DNA from: Parapristionchus giblindavisi
Lineage: Eukaryota > Nematoda > Chromadorea > Rhabditida > Diplogasteridae
Assembly (NCBI GenBank): GCA_943737045.1
Contig: CALSFV010000022.1
Location: 434,001 to 498,000 of the forward strand
Direction: 5' to 3'
DNA: 64,000 nucleotides
Both the position numbers and the translations under genes were made by a program. Positions 41,360-53,200 of the stretch are shown one piece after another; positions within the stretch are counted from its first letter, which is position 1; each line of letters starts with the position of its first letter. The notes under the pieces were generated by a model. The model did no database searches, was not told the origin of the DNA, and saw only the letters and a list, made by a program, of their open reading frames with translations.

Positions 41360-42462
41360 CGCCCTATGGGTATCCAATGGGTATGGGTATGGGTATGGGT
41401 GGCCTATGGGTATGGGCCTATGGGTATCCAATGGGTATGGGTATGGGTATGGGTGGCCTATGGGTATGGGCCTATGGGTATCCAATGGGTATGGGTATGG
41501 GTATGGGTGGCCTATGGGTGTGGGCCTATGGGTATCCAATGGGTATGGGTATGGGTATGGGTGGCCTATGGGTATGGGCCTATGGGTATCCAATGGGTAT
41601 GGGTATGGGTATGGGTGGCCTATGGGTATGGGCCTATGGGTATCCAATGGGTATGGGTATGGGTATGGGTGGCCTATGGGTATGGGCCTATGGGTATCCA
41701 ATGGGTATGGGTATGGGTATGGGTGGCCTATGTGTATGGGCCTATGGGCATCCAATGGGTATGGGTATGGGTATGGGTGGCCTATGGATATGGGCCTATG
41801 GGTATCCAATGGGTATGGGTATGGGTATGGGTGGCCTATGGGTATGGGCCTATGGGTATCCAATGGGTATGGGTATGGGTATGGGTGGCCTATGGGTATG
41901 GGCCTATGGGCATCCAATGGGTATGGGTGGCCTATGGGTATGGGCCTATGGGTATCCAATGGGTATGGGTATGGGTATGGGTGGCCTATGGGTATGGGCC
42001 TATGGGTATCCAATGGGTATGGGTATGGGTATGGGTGGCCTATGGGTATGGGCCTATGGGTATCCAATGGGTATGGGTATGGGTATGGGTGGCCTATAGG
42101 TATGGGCCTATGGGTATCCAATGGGTATGGGTATGGGTATGGGTGGCCTATGGGTATGGGTCTATGGGCATCCAATGGATATGGGTGGCCTATGGGTATG
42201 GGTGGCTTATGGGTATGGGCCTATGGGTATCCAATGGGTATGGGTATGGGTATGGGTGGCCTATGGGTATCCAATGGGTATGGGTATGGGTATGGGTGGC
42301 CTATGGGTATGGGCCTATGGGTATCCAATGGGTATGGGTATGGGTATGGGTGGCCTATGTGTATGGGCCTATGGGCATCCAATGGGTATGGGTATGGGTA
42401 TGGGTGGCCTATGGGTATGGGCCTATGGGTATCCAATGGGTATGGGTATGGGTATGGGTGCA
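41360..42462 (+). repeat. 54-bp G-rich minisatellite, about 20 units
   Basis: The unit is TATGGGTATCCAATGGGTAT, then (GGGTAT)2, GGGTGGCC and TATGGGTATGGGCC. Copies are nearly identical, with a few truncated units near 41915 and 42160-42270. As 54 is a multiple of three and the unit lacks stops in most frames, several long open frames appear on both strands; none is a credible protein. The plus strand has four G3 runs spaced by TAT in each full unit. Confidence 0.97.
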
Positions 42463-43029
42463 CTGTAGTTCCGTTATACAAGTGCATCGTCAGTCACATT
42501 CCAAGTTTTGACATCGAAATCAGTCGGGCAAACAAATTCAAATTAATTCCATCCGTCACCTGTACTACGCCCCACTTTTAGTGGGAATTTGAAAAGTTAT
42601 TTTTTTAAGGAAAAAAAAACTTATACTATGAAGTTGTGTTTTATAGCTAATAGTACAAGGCATTATGTTAGGGGCGCATTATGGAAATTTCAAAAGTATA
42701 GAAAAATTATATTTTTATCATTTTCAACGTAATCGATGATGTCTATTCTAATGCGATACAAGAATAAGCACGAAAATAAAAAATAGGAATAGAAAACTGT
42801 AATTATTAATGATTATGTTTCACTTCCCAGTACAAGTTTTTTAAATATATTTTGAAATTACCACTAAAAGTGAGGCGTACTGTAGGTGACGGATGGAACG
42901 GATAAATGAAAATGCGGGAAAATATTAATTTCAAGAGTAACAGGGTTCTTTCTTTTCGCAGCGTCTCTTTTTTTGTTTTGTTTTCTTGTTTTTCCTTATT
43001 CTTTCTTGCATTTTTTTTATTTATTGCAG

Positions 43030-44227
43030 CAATGCGTAAGCGCAACCAACAGACGCAGCAACGAACACATCAGGCTGGTGGTGCTGTCCCCAGCAATCGT
43101 GAACGGTAAGTGAATCATTCATTACACAGAGAATCTGGTGCAAGTTTACCGCAAGTATCGGGCGAGCTTACGGGGAATATCGCCGCAACCTCACCCAACC
43201 CTTGCCGCAAACGTACCCGACACAAAACAAGTTAAATATAATTTGCCGGCAACTTGTTTCATCCTTGCTCCATAAACAGAGCAAGGATGAAACAAATAAC
43301 CGGCAATTAACCCTAAATTCTCTGTGTATGCATTAAACTCTGCAACTTCTAATCCTTGCCATCATTACAGTCTCTCCTTGCCATCATTACGGCCCATCAT
43401 GAACAAGTCGACAAATCAGGAGGTTTGTAATCAAAATATGTTATTTATTTGATTTTGGAAAATCGGTAATATTTGCAGTTTACTATCGTCAAAGAAATGT
43501 TTACTTAAAGTGATTCACCGAGATAATTTGTAATTCTCCGCTCTGGCCACACTCGCTCGCTTTCTTTTGTCTACGAGAGAGCGTTGCCAGAGCGGAGAGT
43601 GAATGTATTTCGTGTTGTCGTTCACCGTGCGTTTTTCAGTTATTGCTAGATAAGCCAGAGCGCGGTATAAGAGAATGGCAAATGGGTAAGAAAGCTTGAC
43701 AGAAAGAAAACATTGTTTTACTAACAATAACTGAAAAAACGTGGACGAGCACCAGCTCAGACGGGTACGGTAGTATGACCAGGTCTCGAAAAGAATCGTT
43801 GATTACGGTAACTTTGATTATCGATTGATCAATTGGCTTCCAGACGTTGGAGTCGGAGCGTGCCAATATCTCGCGTCTGCTCGAGGAGTACGAGCTCTTC
43901 TTTAAGCACTCCAACCAGGTGAGATTATTGATTTATTGATTAATTTATTTATTGATTGGTTGATCACTCCCCCTAATTCTATGTCCTTTTTTGCACTCAA
44001 CGTATCACAATATCTTACCATAGTTGTAACTTCATAGCATTTGTGAGTACTTTCGATTCGCTCTATTGTACTTTTCATAAAGATTATTACCACTTCAATT
44101 GATGATTTGATGTGTTGAGGTTGACTCGTGGCTCACTGACAAGGAAGCGTTCCTGAGCTCTGATGACCTCGGAGATACGCGTGACGCCGCCCGACTTCTG
44201 ATCAAGAAACACAGAGAATTCGAGAAG
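43030..44227 (+). CDS. spectrin-like gene, first visible exons
   Basis: Exon 43030-43105 reads MRKRNQQTQQRTHQAGGAVP, then SNRE. Exon 43371-43422 continues LSLPSLRPIMNKSTNQE. The repeat proper starts with exon 43844 (TLESERANISRLLEEYELFF) and exon 44120 (VDSWLTDKEAFLSSDDLG). The WLTDKE helix-A/B signature is diagnostic of spectrin. The exon-44120 acceptor is TTGAG rather than CAG, and its donor is GTTGGG, both weak. If the ATG at 43032 is the true start, the protein lacks an actin-binding domain. Confidence 0.65.
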
Positions 44228-47200
44228 GTTGGGCACACTGTCACTGTCTCCTGCACGGAAGTGGCGATCATAGGTCGAATATAAGGAATACTGTAGTTAG
44301 GGGATACTGTAGTCAGGGAAGGAGTACGGTAGTCAAGGAAGGGAAGGAATACATAGGTCGAATAGCTAGGCTATCGATCTTCAATAGCATACATTATGCT
44401 AAGACCAACAATTTTTGGCTCCGCCAACTGGTCAGATTTCACCAAAAATTTTAAAACTGGTCAGATTTGTCAAAAATCGCTTATTTTTCGCTTATTTTCA
44501 CGTAAATAACGTGATAACGTTTTTACGACAAGATAGGAGTGACATAAACATAGAAAAGTGGCCAAAGCCCGAACGAATAAGCAAACAAATTGTGGTAAAC
44601 CACTTATCAATATTTGCCCTATTGGCAGCAGAGATGTGCATTTTTAGTTTTTCGCTTTTCCGATACTTTCTCGAAATAAATTTTTGCAGATACTTCCCCG
44701 AAACAAATTTGCAATTCTTCCGTTTCAATATATCAATAGTAAACTTTAGCGCATTGATATTTTCGAAAGAGCAAATATTGTTTAATTTTTTTTGTTTTTT
44801 TTTTCGAAATATCCTTGATTGGCAAAATTCAGGGGAGTCGCATTTCGGTTTCTTTTGATCTCTGAATGAATGGTACGAAGTGGTGTCCAAAATGAGACGA
44901 AAGAAAACTATATAGTTAAATTAATATTATTAATAGATGCACAAGAATTAGTATGCATGCACTTTAAATACGGTATAAATAAGTAATACCGCTGCAGTAT
45001 AAATAAGTCTATGAGTGTCCTACCATTCGTTACATTTGCCTTGCGTGCCTACGCCTGTCCTTACGGCGGAGGTTACGGCGTAGGCACTAGGGTGGCGAGA
45101 ACCAGTCACTACTTACTAGCCCTAGTAACAGTCTCTCTCTACACAACCGAGAAAGGCACATTTACGACCTCTCGCGCGACGGTTAGTAGTGATGAGATCA
45201 TCGCAACATTAGTGACTTATTTTCAGCTACTCTTTTTCTACTCCTTTTGGGATTTCTCGGCTATAAGTATTCGAAATTTGTAAATCTGAATATGTTTGAA
45301 ATCTACAAGCTAAGAGCTATTTACCAAGTCTGCAATTGACTGTCAAAGAACACTTTTTTTTTCAATTTTTCGTGTATGCATTCTTTCAAATCGGATCGGA
45401 ATCGGACGATAATATAATTTATTTCCTTTATCAATATTTTTATATTTTCTTTTTTTTTATTTTTCATTGTTATTCGAATTACTTTAATAAAGTATTTACT
45501 GCAATGCATGACTTGAAAAATTGAAGAAATTTAAAATTGTCCTTTTGCAGTCAATTTTAGGCTTGTAGAATAGCCCTTGATTTGTAGATTCCAAAATTAT
45601 ATAGATTTGCATATTTTGATTACTTAGAGCCGAGAAAAAAAACAAAGAGTAGAAAAAGAGTAATATTTCTACTTAAAGGGAGCGTATCCTCTCTCAATGG
45701 TCTCTTCGTCGCGCAATGCTCTCTCGCTGTTTGAGCACAGAGAAATAGTGTGCGCAATGAAGAGACCATTGATAGAGGTAACGCTCCCTTTAACCGTGAC
45801 CCCAACGCACGGCTGCCACAGGGGACAGAAGAGTATCAGAGAGAGTGGAAAAGATTGCGCACTAGTTGGAGAGAGATAATAATTAGTGACTAGTGACTGG
45901 TTCTCGCCACCGTAGTAGGCACGAAGGCAAATGTGCATTATAAGGGCAAATAAACTAATGCTCAGAGTATTTTTCGGCAGCTTATTGTTAGCATGTTATT
46001 TAATAGGGTGGTTTACGAAAGCTCGTTTTCCCCTACAGTAGTTTTTTTCCAGGATGATCAAGTGCACGAAAGGGACGAGACAAGTGGAGAAAGAAATAGA
46101 GAATTGATTTTTTAAAAATTAATGTGATAAAGATTAAAATTGAAATAGTTTTATTGTGAACTGATGTGATATAGATTTATCATGAGCTGTAATAAAGGTT
46201 TGTGTTCGTGCATATGAAGGACTATTGAATTGAAAGAATATAAAGAATTGCGAAATACACGGTATGACACAACAAGAGAAATCGATCGGCGACAGAATTA
46301 GCAGACAAAAAGTGTCTGACATGTCTGCGCTCTCGCTTTTTCTTTCTATTCGCTGTGAGACCCAACAACAATTCCTGCAGAATTCAGGCATTAATCAGGA
46401 TTTTTCAATACTTTCTTTTATCTTCACCCTCTAGAATTTCCCGTAGACACAACTATATTCTTCGTAAACACCCTTGTAGATCCACTCGTTTCTCTCATTT
46501 CTTTTCAAACCGTATTGTAAACGTTTGGAACTCTCTTCCCAATAGCTCGATTATATGTCCTAATCCAAAATCGTTTAGTAATTCTATCAAATCAATTATA
46601 TGTAGCTCTTCTTAACTTTTTCGATGTCCACTACTATACTTATGCTGCCCCGTTGTGGCATAGTAAATTATGTATCCAACCATTTTTCTTGTTTGTGTCC
46701 TATGTATTGTTCATTATATACCAGCATAATAAAGATATTATTACTTACTAATTACTGTAAGCATGTTCTTTTTCATGATTCAGGAATGGCGCGAATTTTT
46801 TCAAATCTGTATTTTTTTCTTATACGGAAATGCCTTCGTGATCGCGAACTACACTTTTCGTTTTCTGTATACGGTATGCGCTAAAAGTTTAAACCTCCGC
46901 CCACTCTTTTCTCCGGTAGGTGTGTCACACCGTGCTATAAAAGGTAAAAAGGGAGAAGAAGGAAGAAAGCTAGAAGAGTTGCTAGAGTTGTACAATGATA
47001 ATTACTGATAATAGCATTAAAACTGTGATTTACGTATGCATCTTTACGTAAAATTTGATCACTAAGAGGGCTATCAATTTTTGAACTGTAAATTGGACAG
47101 TAAAGTTGGTTATTGAGAAATGTGCACTAACGGTCGATCGATAATTCTTCTACTTGTCGTTGAAGAAGATGATGAAGTTTATTTCCAAGTACAAAAAATA

Positions 47201-50200
47201 AAATAGAATAAAAACTATTTGAACTCATACGGTCATTTAAAGCCACAAAACTGATCAGAGCTGACATTTGAAAAGATGTGATATTGAAATATATTTTTTT
47301 CTACTTATTCGTGCTCATAAATAATTATCAAAGTAAAAGAATGTGAGTAAATATGCCTCCAACAAGCAATTTCTTATATTCAATTTTTTGAGAATGTTGG
47401 TAGGCACATCCCCGATTTAAGTTTGTTTCATTACTTCACACATGATCATTAAGAGAATAATGGATTTTTAAAATGTAAATTCAACACTAAAATTTGATAT
47501 TCATTGATAAATGTGCCTATCAACATTCTCAGAAGCACAAGTATTTGAATATCAGAAATTACTACTTGGAGGCACATTTACGCACAGTTCTTGTTTTTAT
47601 CATTAATTATGAGCACGAATAAGTAGGAAAAAAATATTTCACGGATGTCACATCTTATCAAATACAAGATCTGACCACTTGTTTACCTTTCTAAATCTGA
47701 AATGACTACTTGGAGGCAGTTTCGAGTGCAGTTCTTGTTTTATAATTAATTATGACCACGAATAAGTAGGAAAAAAATATTTCGTTGCTCTCACATCTTC
47801 CCAAATACCATAATCTGACCAGTTTTGATGTTTAAAATGAACGTATGAGCTCAAATCATTTTTATTTATTTTTCTAATGCACATAAAGTGAAAGTTCAGG
47901 CAATTCTACACATTTTGGAAAAAAAATTTTTTAAAAAGGATTCGAAATAAGTGAACTAACTGCCTACAAACAATTGTCCAACAATACTATGGTAATGTCG
48001 TACATTGGGCCATTGGGCGTTTTGGCACTAAACTCAATGAATAACTAACGTTAGTGTCCAATTTATATTTTAAACATTTCTAGTTCTCTTAATGATCGTC
48101 ATGACGCAAAGAAACATACGTAAAACCGACTTTTAAATTAAACGATATTAAAAATTCAAATAACAGATCACATAACTGACCTAACTCTACGTACCGTAAC
48201 CTGACAACACTTCTACCTCTCTTCCCTCTTCTCCTTCTCTATTTATTTCTCTTTTACTTTTTTATATTTTTTATATTCTTTCAGTTCAATAGTCCTTCAT
48301 ATGAAAGAATTTCAAACTTTATCACATTAATTCACAACAAATCTCATTCAAGTTCAATCTTTATTATATGTTTTCATAACAAATAAATTATTTCTTTCTC
48401 TCATAACTCGTCTCATGCGCGAAACTTGACCATTCTCGAAAAACTGGTCAGATTTTTCAAATTTTGAAACTGGTCAGATAGCGACATTGTTGGGGTTTGA
48501 AAATGTATGTTCAATAGCCGATAAGGTTTTTCGATTTTTGGCATATTTGGTTCAAAATCAGGTCAGGTTTTTCAATTTTTGTGAAATTTTGGCTCAAAAT
48601 CCGGTCAGACTTGGCACTTCGTAACATACTTTTCGACCTATGGCGGTGATTACGGTAGTGGGCGGAGCTAATTATGCGAATGTTACAGACGATGCTCGCA
48701 CAATCGGACAAACTGCAGTTGCTGATCAGGGAGGGCGAGAGACTGATGGCTGAGCCGGGTTTAGAGTATGTAGGAGCGATTGCGGATGTAAGATAATTCA
48801 TCATTTTTTGTTTGTTTTATTTGTACTTGGAACACTGCGATGAATTAGATTAAGCACTTCCACTGAAAGGCACCGGAAACTTTGTCAACGGTCTCTTCAA
48901 CGCTCTACGCCCTATCGTTGCTAGAGAACAGAGAAATAGTGTGCGCAATGAAGCCTTGAGCTGATGAGACCAAGATGAAACGGGGATGTGACAGGAGTGT
49001 ACTGTCAAATAAATCATTGTTGTTCGTTCAGCGCGTTGAGAGTGTGAAAGCTCGAAATGGACGTCTTCTGGAAACTTGCGCCAAACGTCTTGCCCTCCTG
49101 CGCGACTCTCTCAAGTAATTAAATAAACGTTAATTATAGATATTTGTTGATTACCGGTTATCGATTAATTGATGTTCAGGTTCCACAATTTCCTCAGTTC
49201 ATCTCGTTCCCTCGCCACCTGGTTCAACGACAAGCTGAAGTGGGCAAACGATGAAACGTATCTCGACAAGTCCGAGTTGAAGGGAAAGCTCCATGAGGTA
49301 TACGGTAGTATCGATTGATTGATTCATTTCTTGAGAAGAGAGCTCCATGAGGTATACGGTAGTATCGATTGGTTGATTCATTTCTTGAGAAGAGAGCTCC
49401 ATGAGGTATACGGTAGTATCGATTGATTGATTCATTTCTTGAGAAGAGAGCTCCATGAGGTATACGGTAGTATCGATTGGTTGATTCATTTCTTGAGAAG
49501 AGAGCTCCATGATGTATACGGTAGTATCGATTGATTGATTCATTTCTTGAGAAGAGAGCTCCATGAGGTATACGGTAGTATCGATTGATTGATTCATTTC
49601 TTGAGAAGAGAGCTCCATGAGGTATACGGTAGTATCGATTGATTGATTTATTTCTTGAGAAGAGAGCTCCATGAGGTATACGGTAGTATCGATTGATTGA
49701 TTGGTCTTTGCAGCATCGCGCATTCGATGCGAAGCTTATGAAGAAAGAGCAATGGGTGCACACATTCATGCAATCCGGCGAGGATCTCATCAAGCAGGGA
49801 CACTACAATAAGGATCAGGTACGGTAATTGGCGAGGGATTACGGTAGATCTTGATTACTGGCCATTATCGATTACTTTGCTAGTAATGCGCTTAGTTGAA
49901 ACATTTTCATAGTTATTTTGTAGTGACTGGATTCTTCCTTTTACGTTCTTGCATACGATTTTTTCTGTTGTAAAATGTGATGGAATGAATTGGGACTGAA
50001 TTAATTAATAAACTTTAATTTATGATACATGAAAAAGATATTGGGTACTTGCAGGTGTCGACCCAACTGATTGAGCTTCGCTCTTTATGGTTGGAGTTGC
50101 GTCGTGCGAGCAAGGAGAAATGTGTCCGACTGAGCGACGCATACGACTGCCATCTGCTCGAGTGTGAAGTGGACGAAATGAAGAAGTGGATCGGTAAGTA

Positions 50201-53200
50201 ATAATAATAATAATATATTTATCGCTTCTTATATAATGAGGAAAGGAAGATAAACTCAAAGCGATACTTTAGAAATGAATAAGATTCGAAGATAGCTGCT
50301 AAATTACATGATTACAGCTTTAATACGATTACTGAAAACTATAAGTATGATCATACATTGCCATACCCTCGCAGTGCGAGGATTAACCCACTATATATGG
50401 CTCGTTTTCAGCCACTTTATACGAAAATAAGCTAAGAAAGGCGATTTTTAAGCAAATAGTAGCGAATTTTTTTAATTGACTCACATTATTTCAAAAATAG
50501 ACCCACTATATAAAAACAATGGCGAGTGCACCGAAAATGTATGAGTATGAATATAGGTGGGCGTGTGGAAACGAAAAATTTTTGCGAACAGCCTTGCCTT
50601 CACATTGGGATCTTGCGCATAGCCCTGCCTCGCAAAAATTGAGAAATTTCCAGCCCATTTTGTCAAAAAAATGATATGTGCGCAGCCTTGCATCCCAGCT
50701 TCCCCACAGCCTTTCCCCCAACGTGCCCACCTATGAGTATAATGTAGTGACGATGTACTGAGGCTTACGGTAACTGACTAGTTGTGTGTTAGCCATAGGT
50801 GGGCACGGTGGGGGAAAGACTGTGCGCAAACCGGGAAATTGTAAGGCAAGGCTATGCGCATGGCCATTTTTAGTAGATTTGACCGAAAATTTTCCATTTT
50901 TTTGCGAAGCAAGGCTATCCGCAAGGCCCCGCAAGGGAAGGCAAGGCTGTGCGCAAAAAGAATTCGTTTTCACGCGCCCACCTATGGTGTTAGCGTATTG
51001 GTATAATGTAAGGGTGGCGTGTTATCGATTGATCGAGTGGTTACTGATTGATTACGATTGATTACTATTGATTACTTGTAGATGATATGGAGAAAAAGCT
51101 GTTGACGGACGATGACGTTCACGAAGTCTACTCGGTCGATGAACTGCTCAAGAGATTGGATGCAATTGATGCTGATATCAAGGGACGTGAGGAAGAAGTG
51201 CAGCAGTTGATCAAGAGAATCAATAGTCTACAGGCCAAGGTACGGTAGTTGAAAGTTGTTGTTGAACTGGGTCGCACTTGTGATTTGGTGAGCAGGGTAC
51301 GGCAATGCTGGTGGAATATGGTAGGTTAGTTATGAACGATTACGGTAGTGAGATGCCCAATCGGGTCAGACAATTATTACGACAATAGGATTACGGTAGC
51401 GACGGTTCAAGCAGGTCAGACTTGTGATGTTCGTTGTAGGGTTCATCGGAAGACGCACCACTGATGAAGAAGGCTATGGGAGTCGCCCATCGTTATCGAT
51501 CGCTCTATGGTCACGTTTTCACTCGTGATAGAACTCTTCGCGCGTTACGCGAGTTCTTCGTGTGGCAAGAATCCCATGAAGTGGTACGGTAACTTGGCAT
51601 CGTTCAGGGTTACGGTAGCTGATACTGCTCTTACTGTACCGCATTTTATTGGTATCTTTTACGAGGTGTACGGTTTACGGATTTCAACTAAGGAGTGCAT
51701 CGTTGTAGGCGAGATAAAATGATACCATTAACATGCATTACAGTGATGGTCTATCAAGATCCCAGACCCTTCAAATGCGTGTAGGTACCTAGATTTTGGG
51801 CAAAAAAACGCGTGTGGCTAACCCGGTTTTGAGATAAAAAGGCATGTGGGTACCCCAAAATTTCAAGAAAATCGTCAATTTATGGTCCAATTTTGCGGGT
51901 GGGTACCCATAAAAGTCAAATTTTTGCGGGTGGGTCTATCCCATGGGATAACCATCGACCATGTCTGAGGCATTATCAAGGAGTCTCTTTTGTATCAAGG
52001 TGGCGATAAGTAACGATTTATAGCTTATTTGAAAGCTCTTTCTCTGTAGAATAAGAATGTATGTTTAAAAATCCGAAATGGATCTGTACATGGATTTTTA
52101 AAAAATCCAAAGTTTGAGCAATTTCTGCCTTGAGAGACTGCGTGCATTGTCGGATGTGAGAGAAGTGTACGAGGAAGCAGATGTGGCCATCCAATGGCTC
52201 AATTTAAGTTGATCTTTGATATTTGATCCCAACGATCTGTAGTTTGATCTCTAAACGAAATGGCATTTATAACGTGAGAGAACCCTCTTGAACCAGTGCT
52301 TGTTTATGTAATAGAGAGAGAGAGGGGTTTGTGTGTAATTTTAATTGCCATAATGATCATTGAAGGACATATGAGTTGGTTTTGCGTTGCTCTTACAAGT
52401 ATTTTGATGTTATACATAGGACTGTCCTCGAAAAATATTTTCTGAGAATCGAAATTGTAAATATCGGGGATACTGTAGTCAGGTAAGGAATACTGTAGTT
52501 AGGGAGGGGATAATGTCGTCAGGGAAGGAATACTGTAGTTTGGTAGGGAATACTGTAGTATTGACGGTAGGATTACAGTAATACTATTTGGAAGTTGTCC
52601 TACACTAGATATTTTTTCAAGACTGTTTACAAAGGAAACAACTGGCAGTAAAAAGTTTAAATTTATTTATTTATGAATGTAATATTAATAAATAAAAGGA
52701 CTAAATTTGAGTATGTTATTCAGTCGAAGTTCAATTCTGGGATGAAGAAGGTGTACATGTGGATTGAGAGGAAGAAAAAGGATCTTTCAGTTGATGTAAG
52801 TAATGTACTTAGCGTTTAGAACATATTTAAGGACCTTTGTATTTAGCACTTTGTTAAGTCATTTTGTATTAAGAGGCATGTTCCCTAAGACTCGATCATA
52901 TTCGACCACCCCCGGACGCGTGCGCTAGCAATGAGAACTGGGAGTCCATACTTGGGTGTTAGGACTGTCACCGGCCCTTATTACACAAAACACCTGAAAT
53001 TTCCTGTTTGTGCCCTCAGGCTATTAGAAAAATTAATTTAAGTGCGAAAACGTTTAAAAATCATAATTTCTCAAATTGTTGAGATAGAGTCTAAATATCA
53101 TTTGCGATGCATCTAGGGTGCACAGACCTTGCTAATTCACAATTAGCATCGAATGTCCGTTGATTCCTAAACCACTTTTTTTACTCAAAATTTTGTTTTT

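Larger units (their letters stand above)
39612..43330 (+). repeat. segmental duplication, copy 1 (5' region of spectrin-like gene)
   Basis: Collinear with 60787-63113 from GAATTGCATTAAAGCTCAG through the duplicated exon at 43030. The main difference is that 41085-42600, holding the minisatellite, is absent from copy 2. Copy 2 in turn has an extra short repeat at 62390-62510. The direct orientation implies a tandem duplication with the spectrin-like gene between the copies. Confidence 0.9.
44352..48642. mobile_element. 4.3-kb element with CATAGGTCGAA termini in spectrin intron
   Basis: The left end CATAGGTCGAATAGCTAGG and right end CTTTTCGACCTATG, with its subterminal CAAAATCCGGTCAGAC, match the two ends of the 121-bp MITE at 59574-59694. 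The inside carries inverted sections (GAACTCATACGGTCATTTAA with its complement near 47840; TGCATATGAAGGACTATTGA with its complement near 48290). It also has a family B MITE, a LINE tail and a receptor remnant. No transposase was found. It fills most of the intron between exons 44227 and 48689. Confidence 0.55.

Noticed and set aside
41360..42462. Interstitial telomere
   Set aside because: GGGTAT is not the nematode telomere unit TTAGGC, and the higher-order 54-bp unit shows a minisatellite.
41325..42581. Long open frames up to 418 codons on both strands
   Set aside because: The 54-bp repeat unit is a multiple of three and lacks stops, so open frames are automatic in several frames; composition is pure repeat with no start context or splice sites.
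49199..49793. Two minus-strand frames of 174 and 189 codons
   Set aside because: Antisense shadows of the spectrin exons and the 54-bp splice-site array.
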